Shown here: piece by piece, positions 20,372 through 29,846 of the stretch
Position numbering within the stretch: the first letter of the stretch is position 1
How the letters are laid out: every line of letters starts with the position of its first letter
DNA from: Melanopsichium pennsylvanicum
Lineage: Eukaryota > Basidiomycota > Ustilaginomycetes > Ustilaginales
Direction: 5' to 3'
NCBI GenBank assembly: GCA_900208305.1
Contig: OAPG01000018.1
Location: 186,001-250,000, forward strand
Length of the DNA stretch: 64,000 nucleotides
Program-made: the position numbers and the translations under genes
The notes under the pieces: generated by a model
Told to the model about the DNA's origin: nothing
Seen by the model: only the letters and a program-made list of their open reading frames with translations
Database searches by the model: none

Positions 20372-21931
20372 TCACATATCAGAGAAGAATTCTTCCTTTC
20401 CTCGACTCTTGTTGTTGTTGTTTCTCCTTGTCGCCAGCTCATCCTCATCCGAACGGTTGTCATCTTGCGCTTGTGCTACATCATCATCATTATCGTCATC
20501 ATCATTCTCTTCTTGGTCATTCATCAACCCCGCAAAATCATCATCATCTTGTTCTTCTTCTTCATCTTCATCCTCGTCACTATCATCCGCACCTAAGCCG
20601 AAGATTCCGAGTGACCTCACTTCTCCTTGGTACTCCTCCGCATCATTCTGATCATCATCTTCTTCTTCCAACAATGGAGTGAGATCAGTAAACTTGACCG
20701 AATTACTATGACCGATGGTTGCTAATACATTATGTTTTCTCTTCATCCTTTCGACTGGTAAACCATCATGACTCGCAATTACACCCAACAATTTGGAAGG
20801 TAGAATTTGAACCACTCTAACCAAACCATCGCTACTACCTGTCAATACGGTTTGATCATCGAGTGTAACCAGAGTATCCACACTGGCTGGATGACCAGGT
20901 ACACGATCCACATGATCCAACAATCCGCGCGATGGATTCCACAATGACAAAATCCCCAATTGAGTACCTACAACAAGTTTCGAGTTGGACCGAAGAGACG
21001 TAATGCTCAACAATTCATCTTCCTGATCTTGACTTTGTTCAAACGATGTGGGACCCGAAGTTCTTAGGTCAATACTGCTCAGTGAACCATCACCTGATGT
21101 GACGATGAGTCGACTTGATCCTTGACCCAATTTTGATTTTGATGAACCTTGATTTTGATCGTCGTCCGAGTCCGTATCCGAATTGTCATCAGAAACCTTG
21201 TCTCGATCATGATTATTGATATTGGATTTGGAATCTTGACTAGCTTTTTGCTCTTTAAGCCAATTTGCCTGTCTAGCACGTTTTCTATCTTTCTTTAATT
21301 GACTCTTTGACTTTCTCCCCTCTCCCTTTGCCTTATCCGGCTTCTTGACTGGTAGATCCTCTAAATAAATCATATCAGTAATCCAATCAAAATGATGTTT
21401 CCATTCCCTAACAGCTTTAATTCCAACTCCACCACCTTTTCTAGGATCCCAAAGTCTCACTACTCCATCATCATCACCGGTCACAACCATGGTATCATCA
21501 ATTGGACAAACTCTACTAGGTGCCGCATCATGTACACCAACCCAAGCATCCACCAATTTACCCGTCTCCACATTCGTTTTGAAAAGTCCTTTGTCTTTGG
21601 AAATGCTGTAAATCCATTCGCCATCGTGAGAAAAGTTTAAACCTCGACAACTTTTTCTAGAAGGTCGCGAAACCCATACTTTCTGATACAATTTTGACGT
21701 TGGTTCCAAACCAGAAATAGTGGCATTGGTATCGGTAGTACGCACTTTCTTGCAAGGTGAATCGGTACGAGTAGTGACACTTGATACACGTGATGAACTA
21801 GCAGCAGCTAAATACGCATCGTAATTGATCAATTGAACCTTGCCGCTGATGAGGCCAATCGCCAAAAGGTTGGTTTGTTCGGCGGGATGGAAGCTGAGGT
21901 CGAGCGCATCGCTGGAGAGCGTAATATCCAT
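20372..21931 (-). CDS. JIP5: WD-repeat protein JIP5 (WDR55 type)
   Basis: 519 aa from the ATG at 21931 (MDITLSSDALDLSFHP), the first conserved methionine; the longer open frame upstream is Ser/Thr-rich leader. JIP5 is a nucleolar WD40 protein linked to ribosome biogenesis. The family signature SDALDLSFHP is followed by several WD-like units (GLISGKVQLINY, CRGLNFSHDGEWIYSIS, VTGDDDGVVRLWDPR, VLTGSSDGLVRVVQILP). A charged insertion (Lys-rich, then Asp/Ser-rich) sits at about 195-260, and the end is a long Asp/Glu tail, common in this family, with a final EEFFSDM. The gene is A/T-rich at third positions, unlike the adjacent Boi gene with which it converges (254 bp between stops). It is divergent from the complex I gene at 22571. 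Confidence 0.9.
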   Translation of the reverse strand: MDITLSSDALDLSFHPAEQTNLLAIGLISGKVQLINYDAYLAAASSSRVSSVTTRTDSPCKKVRTTDTNATISGLEPTSKLYQKVWVSRPSRKSCRGLNFSHDGEWIYSISKDKGLFKTNVETGKLVDAWVGVHDAAPSRVCPIDDTMVVTGDDDGVVRLWDPRKGGGVGIKAVREWKHHFDWITDMIYLEDLPVKKPDKAKGEGRKSKSQLKKDRKRARQANWLKEQKASQDSKSNINNHDRDKVSDDNSDTDSDDDQNQGSSKSKLGQGSSRLIVTSGDGSLSSIDLRTSGPTSFEQSQDQEDELLSITSLRSNSKLVVGTQLGILSLWNPSRGLLDHVDRVPGHPASVDTLVTLDDQTVLTGSSDGLVRVVQILPSKLLGVIASHDGLPVERMKRKHNVLATIGHSNSVKFTDLTPLLEEEDDDQNDAEEYQGEVRSLGIFGLGADDSDEDEDEEEEQDDDDFAGLMNDQEENDDDDNDDDVAQAQDDNRSDEDELATRRNNNNKSRGKEEFFSDM

Positions 21932-22570
21932 TGTCGTTGTTGTTATCGTTTCCTTTGGTTTTATATTTGTTGGTTGTGATAAAAGCGGTGTGGTATGACA
22001 AAAGTGAGTGTGCGAGTTTATGTGTTGCTTGTTTGAGGTTTGTGAGGTTGTGATAGATGATTGATGCACAATTGGTATGTGAGATGGGATGACGAGAAGC
22101 CATGGTTTTCTTTTTCTGAAAGGGTCCTTTGTCAAAAAGGGCTTAACACAGAACACCCCGAGGAAAAAAAAAGAATATGTGAAGAATATGGCAAAAAAGA
22201 AAAGAGAAAAGAAAAAAGAAAGGACCCTGTTGAATGCTTTTGAGCGAGAACGTGCGCACGGGCCTTTGTATTTCTAAACAGATGTTAGACCTATAGAGAC
22301 TATTTTGCAGAACTGGGGGGAATTTCGATCGGTTCCGGGATCGAGTCACGTGTGGACCCATGATTTGAGACTTGACCATCTCGCCAACCTTGTCGATGTA
22401 TCCATATTTCTCTGCCATCATCATTGATATCGTCCAATTTCTCTTGTCAACACCAACGTCAACGCGCAACGAATCAGCTGACAACCCAATTGCTCCATAG
22501 GGCGAACCATCGAGTATCGCAAAGATTCCTCACATCCGACATTTATCATTGGTAGATAAACCCTTTCAAC
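21932..22570. promoter_or_regulatory. Divergent promoter region of JIP5 and the NDUFA1-type gene
   Basis: 639 bp between head-to-head starts. It is purine-rich on the + strand at 22153-22227 (A/G tract), otherwise mixed. A short palindromic GATCGGTTCCGGGATCG stretch lies at 22328-22344. No ORF was assigned. Confidence 0.4.
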
Positions 22571-23338
22571 ATGCCAGTCCCTTTCGAGGCTGTTCTTCAT
22601 ATGGGTATGTTTCCTCAATGTCCATGGCAGTCATCATGCCAAAATTACACCTGCAACCACAATACTGTCCAGCTTTCGCGATCTTGGTCACAATCTTCCA
22701 CCGAGACCATGCAACTAGGATTCGCTTACTGACCTTGTCTTCTGACACTTTACATTCTTTTCACACCTGTGATCTCTGATGCACATTCATCATTGTCTTC
22801 GAATATCTACCACCTTCACACACACATACCTATATTAACACACACGACACTGCCCACATACACATACTCAACCTCCCACACACGCGCACAATCCCAATCG
22901 TGATTTTGTTCGCAACGCATTTTCGACAAACGCAACCTGGACTTGTATGTCCCTCTTTCAAAAAAAAACAAAACAAAACAACAGGCATGGTGGTAGTCAT
23001 GTTCGGCGTAGCAGGTACTGGTTACAATGTGGTTCGACGACTTGCAGAGGATGGAAAACCCATCAGACACAGCTTGGACGACTGGGAGAGAATGATGATG
23101 AAACGAGACGAAAGATTGACTGGCAGCTGGCGTGGTCAAAGTGTAAGTGATCCTCTTCTCAAACCACTTCTTTATTTCTTTGCCCTTTGCCCTTTATCCG
23201 AATTAAGAAAAAGTTGCCTGACACTTGAAAATTAACATTACTCTCGTGATGGTCATGCGGGTCCATCAACAGACGAATCCTATAGCGCCAAAAGAGTTTG
23301 CTACCAACTCAGCTTGGTCAACCGAAAAACTCTCTTAG
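22571..23338 (+). CDS. NDUFA1: Mitochondrial complex I subunit, NDUFA1/MWFE type (three exons)
   Basis: Exons are 22571-22604, 22985-23142 and 23273-23338; introns 22605-22984 (GTATGT..ACAG) and 23143-23272 (GTAAGT..ACAG). The spliced frame is 258 nt, 85 aa plus stop, and all junctions keep phase. Known role: small single-span accessory subunit of NADH:ubiquinone oxidoreductase in the inner mitochondrial membrane. Exon 1 gives MPVPFEAVLHMG, the usual fungal start of this subunit; exon 2 gives the membrane span MVVVMFGVAGTGYNVVRR and the conserved SLDDWERMMMKRDERLTG; exon 3 gives TNPIAPKEFATN and the end. No single open frame shows the gene; the exon-2 frame alone starts at GTG within intron 1. 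Convergent with the ABC transporter (306 bp between stops). The family assignment is from motif memory but exon order and fit are strong. Confidence 0.88.
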
Positions 23339-23644
23339 CAATCGCTCTCCATGCAACACTGCACACATGCATTGTCTTTAATCCTTCTACTATAGCTCTC
23401 GCAATCTGCTTCAGAAACATTGCTCTGCACCCTTGTGTCTGTGGCGTTTGTGCAACACTGTTTACAAAAACCCAAAAGATGTCTTGTGTAGTAGCAGAAA
23501 ATCGTTGGATTGACTGGCAACCATATGCGGTCGCCTTAACGACATACAGCCAGCGGGCGATGGCTCAGAGAAATTCAAATGTTGTCGCTTTCAATAAGTT
23601 AGGACAATCTCTTGCAACCGAATCGACCAGTATATTGCTGCGAA
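23339..23644. other. Convergent 3' flanks of the NDUFA1-type gene and the ABC transporter
   Basis: 306 bp between facing stop codons. No conserved frame; short overlapping frames only. Confidence 0.5.
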
Positions 23645-26600
23645 TCAAGTGATCAACAATCCCAACAATTTCTTCAAACTAGAAAATTCATCATCACCTG
23701 TACTCTTTGCCAATCTGGTGAACCAACCATCTTCCTTCTCGAGCAGCTCTTTTGGATTTCCTTTTTCCACCACTTTGCCTCTGTTGAGCACAACCACCGT
23801 GTCAAAGTTGATGATGGAACGAAGTCGATGTGCAATCGCGAGGACCGTGGTGTTGTGTGTTTTAAAATGCGAATCGAGTAGAGATTGGATTTTGGCATCC
23901 GTCGTGTAATCGATCGACGATGTGGATTCGTCCAATACAACGATGCTGTTTGGTGCAGCTTTTCCATGTGATGACGATGAGGCCGAGATCAAGATTCGGG
24001 AGAGTGAAACGAGTTGTTTCTGACCCGAAGAAAGGTTGCTACCATTTTCCTCAATTCGCGAATTTAAACATGTTAGCGTACCAGAGTCGTCACTCGGTTC
24101 ACCTTCTGTTGGTGCTCGAGACTCGTAGGATAGCAGAGTCGAAGAGCCGATACTGTCTTCACCTCGATTAGCAATTTTTGCGCTAGGGGCAGAGGAAGAG
24201 TCGAAGGTGCCGTAACCAGAGCAAGGAATGAGAGGCGGCTTTTCTTTCAGTAATCCAACTCGAACAAGGATACGAGTGATATCTCCATCACTGTACATAT
24301 TCAATGGATCGACCGCACTCCTCAAAGTGCCGCTCAAAATCAGAGGATCTTGCGGAACAATTTTCATCCTTCCCCTCAGCGTCTTCAACCCGATTCTGCC
24401 AATATCCACTCCATCAATCTCGATCGTTCCCTTGTTATACTCGAAAAACCTGAATAACGCACTCACCAACGTGCTCTTGCCACTTCCTGTTGCACCTACG
24501 ATTCCCACTCTCTCACCAGGTTGAATCGAGAGTGAGATGCCATCGAGTACGTCTGGAAGATTCTCTGCGTACGACAGGTGAAGATCTCTGATTTCGATGG
24601 CCCCTTGCTGTGGCCAATCGTCAGGTACAGCCATTTCCTCGACTCCTTCAGGAGCGGTTTCAAGAGGTTCAGTTTGAATGTCCAAATATTCCATCACTCT
24701 CTCTACTGCCACCAAACCTTGTTCCACATTCGACACTGACCTCAATCCGTACTGAAGCATACTCGTCAAGTTTTGAACAAAACTCAACGTGAAACCTGCC
24801 CTAGCTGCACTAAATCCAGGCGTCAATGTCACCACCATGACACTCGAAATCACAAACCCGCTGCTCGCTAATCCCAAGAGCAAAGTTTGCCACTGTCGAA
24901 CCGTAGCTTGCCAAAAGTAGTACATCATGTTTTCATCCAATCGCTCCATCAATGTTGCAAAGTATGCACTACTTGAACCAAACGCTCGTACCGTAACCAC
25001 TCCAGTGATGAGGTCGGTGAAACACGTGATCCTCTTACTTGCCGCATTGCTGTCGAGTCGTTTGAGGTCCCTTGCAGCCATGGTGAATGTTGCTACCAGC
25101 AAGTAGAAAATTGGCGCAACAAAAAGCAGGATGACAATCACAATCGGACCACCTCCGATCCATGTTGCCACCAAAGCTGCAAACGCCATTAGCATCGCCT
25201 TTGCGGCTTCGGTCAATTCTTCTGCAATATTCGAATCGATCGCCTCCATATCTTTACCAAATCGATTCAATAAACGACCGCTAGGGGTGCTATCATGAAA
25301 TCCCAAAGGAGCACGAAGAACAGTTCCAAGTAGCTGTGCGAAAAGTCGGGAACCAGCGAGAAGGGAAGAGGCGCATACAAGTGCATAACCAAGAGTGATG
25401 GCGATGACCTGGAAAGATTGGATAGCGATCCATCGAGCGAGCCACCATTGCGTCGAATGATCTCGAGTGGAGTCAGATGCCCACAGACGAAGCCACCAGT
25501 TGGCACCTAGATCTGAAAATGCATTGCTGGAAAAGGCGAGAAGCAGCGCAAGCCAAAGAAGCATTCCTCCTCCAGCACGGATGTAACCCATGTATACGGC
25601 GGTTGAGACTCGACCCTGCGCACGCTTTTCTTCACTAATCTGCTTGTGCGCTTCACCTTCTTCATCAGCGTCGATAGGCACATCGTTAGCACCGGACATG
25701 TTGGAGAAAGCTGATGTCGAGCGACGGCGCTTGATAGTTGTAGCACGTGTGGAGAATGTGGACGCATTGGCGTTCTTGTTAAAACCTGGGCTAGAATTGG
25801 CTGGATCGAGCGATCCGCTTATTTCTGATTCGAGAGCTACAGCACCATCACCTTCATCGTCACTATTTTTTGCCGAATTTGCTCTAGTACTACTGTTCGA
25901 ACCAAAGTTGGGCGTCTCCACGTTGTCACTTTGATCGCTGTCGTTTTCACTTTCCAACCTCTCGTAAAAAAGACTCTCCATGAACTTGTCACTCGACCCA
26001 AAAAAGGCCTGTTTGCCTTCCTGGAGCACCAACACTTTGCCACATCGCGGTGCCATCAATCTCACATGATGCGTTACCAAGATCGTGGTCCTTCCTTCCA
26101 GCAGCCCGCTCGACTTGTCCCCTCCAAAGAGCTTCTCAACAACATGCTTGGTGGTATGACTGTCCAGCGCACTGAGACAATCATCGATGAGCACCGTCCC
26201 AGCATGACTGTATACAGCTCGCGCTAGACTGATGCGCGCCTTTTGACCTCCAGAGAGGTTGGTTCCGCTTTCGCCAATCTCGGTACGATCACCGTCTTTG
26301 AGGATCTGAAGATCGGGTTTGAGACCACATGCAGAGATGACGGAGCGGTAGCGGGAGGGGTTGTACGAGAGACCAAAAAGGATGTTTGCGCGAACGGTTG
26401 CGTTGAAGAGGAAGGGCCGTTGAGGGGCATATGCTGTCAGGTTTGGGTCAATAAGCCACTGACGGCGAGAACTTGTGGCGAGGGAGTTGAGGCAGTTGGA
26501 ATGCAGAGACGCGGCCGGGTGTGAGCGTGGACAAGTGACGGATCCTGACACAAGTGAGGCTTCTCCGAGAAGCGATAGGAGCAGAAGCGTCTTACCACTA

Positions 26601-28903
26601 CCAATCTTGCCGCAGACAAGATTGGTGGACCCAGTTTCAAACGTTGCGCTTTGAACAGACAGGGTGAACAAGGTGTTGCTTGCCAAAGGATCAACGGTAG
26701 ACCGTGTCGCAACATCAGTGGAGGGCCAGGTAATCTCGGCATTTTGCAGAGCAACGCTTCCCACACCAGCTGTAGCTAGACCTTTGTTACTATTCGTAAA
26801 ACTTGGCTTATACCTCTCTTCCGGAATGTCAACCTCGCCCGTCTCGAGATATCCAGCAATCCTCTTGAGAGACACCCAACCTTGAATGACGGTCAGAAAG
26901 TTACTTGGCAAGTAACTCACCGCAAAGCGCAGCTCAACCAGCACCGCCACTGCCGGGAACGCCGTGCTTGCCTTTAACTCGTTCCCTTCCACAAGTGTGT
27001 ACCATGCGAATGCCGTCACGATTGTTAGCATTGGCACAAAGGCAAATAAGCCCCCATAGACAGTGAACACCACCCAGCTTTGAGCTTGGCATTTCAACTC
27101 GGCTCGACGTTCCAGCATGATCTTGGCCGCCATCTCGTCTTCCCACGCTTCGTACTTGACCATTCTGATCGCCCGGATTGCCTCAGAGAGCAGCGAGACA
27201 CGCCTGTCTCGAGTGCTTTGAAGACGTTCGTCGATTTTTTTTGTCACCTTTCCGACCCAGAAAGCAATAGGTTGCATCAAAGCCGCGACCACTAAACCAA
27301 TCAGAGCGCCGTTTCCGAGCAGCAGATATGCGGAATAACCACCGACAATCACCTCAAGTGGACCCATCAAGCCAAAACTGTACAGATCGATACGGCTGAA
27401 GATGCGCGTGACGTCGGTAGTAACCAGGTTGATGACTTGAGAGGACGACGTGGCTGATTCTTCGGATTGCTTGGAGGTTTCAGCTTCTTGACCTGCAGCG
27501 GAGGAGACAACAGAGGCATCATTATCGGGAGTAGAAGCTTCTTTCTGCCTTAACCTCTTCCAAGCCAACAAGGTTGTGAGTTGAGTCTGCACTTTGGTCT
27601 TGAGATACACGCCGAGGGGTCGGAAATAGTTATAGATGATAAAACTCTCACCAAATAGCGTCAGGTAAAAGATTGCCGAATAAATGAGTGTAGCCCTAGC
27701 CCTCTTTGCCACTGTATCAACCGCATCTGTTCCACTTAATGTCGCTTCATACTTCTCCAACCCGTCCAACAACAGACCCAAACCGAACTTGGGAACATAG
27801 AAAGCCAGGGTAGTAATTATCAGAAGCGCTCCCGTTTTCTTGAGCTCTTGGGCATTGCACTTGATCAGAGCACGGAGCAACGCCTGCGCTTTGATTTTGT
27901 TTGTCCTTGTAGTGCGCGCAGGTGTCTTTTGGAGCGAATCGGCAAGACACTGACGATAGGTAGAGATCATCTCTTCTGCAACCACGGCCGAGCGATAAGT
28001 GTAGTCGAGAGCGGGTATATCGTTCTCATCAACCCGCTTTTTTATGTAGGCTCTGCGAACTACGGCCAATGCCAAGAAGCCGTACAGGTCTTGAGCTACG
28101 CTTCCTCCGCCGATCGAGTTGCGCAAAATGTTCCTTGCAGAGATCGATTCTGTTGCTTCGACTCGGATCTTTGGTCCACACGGCGATAAGAAAGCGAGGG
28201 CGAACGCGATGAGCGTGGTACCCACATTGATGTAGTGTAAGATTCGGTTAGAGTCGCCCCCAAGAGTGGGGAGGAACAGCTTGTAGCTCATAAGGAAAAT
28301 GAGCAACTCCGATAGGAGATGAGCGAAGCTGAGAAAGCTGAGATGAACCAGACGCATGCTTTCCGTCAGATGCAGATCAAGCATGGCAAGTATCACCAAC
28401 AATGTGCGAAGAGCCGCAGACGTGCAAGAGAAGTAAAGCGTGCTTGATAGCACTTGGTCATGGTGTTGAATGAGGATGCATTGGACTATGGCTGTCGCGT
28501 TGATAGCTAGTCCAACAACAGCTAGCACGGCGATGGCAATGTGCAGAAAGAGCCGTCTAGACTCGTAAGAAGCAGCATCGATGGGCGAACCGAGCGCCTT
28601 GCGACGTTCAACAGGATAGTCGTCCACCTCGTACTTGCCTACAAACTCAACCAAATCAGACCTGTCACCATGCAACACTTCAGTGTCTGAATGCAGCTGC
28701 GTGTACCTGCAAGATAAGTCGGGAGAAGATGGAGCAGAGGGTTCAAAAAGGAGGAAGATAAGGACGATCAAGATTGTCGATGCCAGTGCTGCAGCACCGA
28801 TGATGTAGTGGTCGAGTGGGGGCAGGCGGATAGGCGGTAGCGAGGGCATGCTTGTAGTGGTAACATGGTGCAGCGAGAGTAGCGATGATATCGAAAGGAT
28901 CAT
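23645..28903 (-). CDS. ABC transporter, subfamily C (MRP/YBT1-like, full length with TMD0)
   Basis: 1752 aa from the ATG at 28903; the open frame extends five codons further but to a TTG. Layout is TMD0-TMD1-NBD1-TMD2-NBD2. About five N-terminal spans (first near 30-55) come before the core. NBD1 has Walker A GKIGSGKT (about 764), signature LSGGQKARISLARAV (about 880) and Walker B VLIDDCLSALD with Asp at the catalytic-Glu position, as is usual in ABCC NBD1. NBD2 has Walker A GATGSGKST (about 1469), signature LSSGQKQLVSLSRIL (about 1623) and Walker B IVVLDESTSSID with the normal Glu. A linker rich in Ser, Asn and acidic residues follows NBD1, and a roughly 65-residue Ser/Gly-rich insertion precedes the NBD2 signature. 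The family exports or sequesters organic anions and glutathione conjugates, often at the vacuole; the substrate cannot be read here. A second ATG at 28849 (MPSLPP) is an alternative start. Confidence 0.93.
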   Translation of the reverse strand: MILSISSLLSLHHVTTTSMPSLPPIRLPPLDHYIIGAAALASTILIVLIFLLFEPSAPSSPDLSCRYTQLHSDTEVLHGDRSDLVEFVGKYEVDDYPVERRKALGSPIDAASYESRRLFLHIAIAVLAVVGLAINATAIVQCILIQHHDQVLSSTLYFSCTSAALRTLLVILAMLDLHLTESMRLVHLSFLSFAHLLSELLIFLMSYKLFLPTLGGDSNRILHYINVGTTLIAFALAFLSPCGPKIRVEATESISARNILRNSIGGGSVAQDLYGFLALAVVRRAYIKKRVDENDIPALDYTYRSAVVAEEMISTYRQCLADSLQKTPARTTRTNKIKAQALLRALIKCNAQELKKTGALLIITTLAFYVPKFGLGLLLDGLEKYEATLSGTDAVDTVAKRARATLIYSAIFYLTLFGESFIIYNYFRPLGVYLKTKVQTQLTTLLAWKRLRQKEASTPDNDASVVSSAAGQEAETSKQSEESATSSSQVINLVTTDVTRIFSRIDLYSFGLMGPLEVIVGGYSAYLLLGNGALIGLVVAALMQPIAFWVGKVTKKIDERLQSTRDRRVSLLSEAIRAIRMVKYEAWEDEMAAKIMLERRAELKCQAQSWVVFTVYGGLFAFVPMLTIVTAFAWYTLVEGNELKASTAFPAVAVLVELRFAVSYLPSNFLTVIQGWVSLKRIAGYLETGEVDIPEERYKPSFTNSNKGLATAGVGSVALQNAEITWPSTDVATRSTVDPLASNTLFTLSVQSATFETGSTNLVCGKIGSGKTLLLLSLLGEASLVSGSVTCPRSHPAASLHSNCLNSLATSSRRQWLIDPNLTAYAPQRPFLFNATVRANILFGLSYNPSRYRSVISACGLKPDLQILKDGDRTEIGESGTNLSGGQKARISLARAVYSHAGTVLIDDCLSALDSHTTKHVVEKLFGGDKSSGLLEGRTTILVTHHVRLMAPRCGKVLVLQEGKQAFFGSSDKFMESLFYERLESENDSDQSDNVETPNFGSNSSTRANSAKNSDDEGDGAVALESEISGSLDPANSSPGFNKNANASTFSTRATTIKRRRSTSAFSNMSGANDVPIDADEEGEAHKQISEEKRAQGRVSTAVYMGYIRAGGGMLLWLALLLAFSSNAFSDLGANWWLRLWASDSTRDHSTQWWLARWIAIQSFQVIAITLGYALVCASSLLAGSRLFAQLLGTVLRAPLGFHDSTPSGRLLNRFGKDMEAIDSNIAEELTEAAKAMLMAFAALVATWIGGGPIVIVILLFVAPIFYLLVATFTMAARDLKRLDSNAASKRITCFTDLITGVVTVRAFGSSSAYFATLMERLDENMMYYFWQATVRQWQTLLLGLASSGFVISSVMVVTLTPGFSAARAGFTLSFVQNLTSMLQYGLRSVSNVEQGLVAVERVMEYLDIQTEPLETAPEGVEEMAVPDDWPQQGAIEIRDLHLSYAENLPDVLDGISLSIQPGERVGIVGATGSGKSTLVSALFRFFEYNKGTIEIDGVDIGRIGLKTLRGRMKIVPQDPLILSGTLRSAVDPLNMYSDGDITRILVRVGLLKEKPPLIPCSGYGTFDSSSAPSAKIANRGEDSIGSSTLLSYESRAPTEGEPSDDSGTLTCLNSRIEENGSNLSSGQKQLVSLSRILISASSSSHGKAAPNSIVVLDESTSSIDYTTDAKIQSLLDSHFKTHNTTVLAIAHRLRSIINFDTVVVLNRGKVVEKGNPKELLEKEDGWFTRLAKSTGDDEFSSLKKLLGLLIT

Positions 28904-29846
28904 TCTCGATCTACACAAACAGGATCGACAAAACGTTGATTGATGGGATTTTTGATTGTCTGAGGTGTTGCAAGATTTGTGCAGGACCGTGGAACTAGAT
29001 TCTAGAGCTTCGCGAACTGATACCGTCTGTTTCTTCGACTATCGAGCTGATCGGCGGTGGCTGTGGTTTTGAAGAGACTATACTGAGTGTAGCGGAGCGG
29101 GAAGCAGAACCTTAAGCGGTGCTGAAGCCGGGAAAAGAGGTGCGAATGCAGAGGAAAGTTTCAGAAGGTGATTGTGTCGTTGGAGTGATATCTAATCCAA
29201 GTGCGATTGTCGGGTATTCTTAAGGAGATGTAAATTGGGAAAAAGAAGAAGAAGTGATGCTGAATCTCGTGAAAGTTCCTTGATATATACCGCACCCACT
29301 GATGTGAAAAAGTAACCAAGCCGATCAATCGCTCTGAGCGGTGGTGCTGAGTTGGGCGAGAGGAGTACGAAATGGTTCTTGGTTCTTGCCGACGGCAAAG
29401 TGTCAACGACGTGTGAGCTGTCTGTCTAACTATATTTGCACCTGTCAAAAAACATAAAAGAATTCAATCTCGGAAAAAAGCTCGAAATGCAGCCAACCGC
29501 CTCTGAAACGCGGAAGGGCCCGTTCCGTGCCTGAATCGGCCTGCAACTCAGCCCTTTTGGAAGCTCCTTTCCGCGGGCAAGAAGCTCCCAAGTTGGAGTG
29601 GGTCGCCCATCCTGACTGACTCACCCCTCATACGAGTCATAGCTTCTTCATCATTACATCGCCTACTGTTCTCGCTTGGTATGTATTTCATGCAATCAAT
29701 ACCATTTTGCAAACGTCAATGACGATCGTCACTCGGCGGCACAAAGCGTTGGTATAAAAATGACTGAGATTGCGAAAATGAACCAATGTGCGGTTCTATG
29801 CGAGGACCACGACAAGAGAGAGTGTGTGTAATGGGAGGTAAGAAGA
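28904..29846. other. Intergenic: ABC transporter upstream region
   Basis: 943 bp between two leftward genes. It contains a direct pair of GGAAGGGCC/GGCCTG-type GC-rich patches at about 29508-29560 and no assignable ORF. It should carry the ABC transporter promoter and the BSD2 3' end. Confidence 0.45.

Noticed and set aside
20327..20682. Ile/Ser/His-rich frames on + over 20327-20682
   Set aside because: Shadows of the Asp/Glu tail of JIP5 on the opposite strand.
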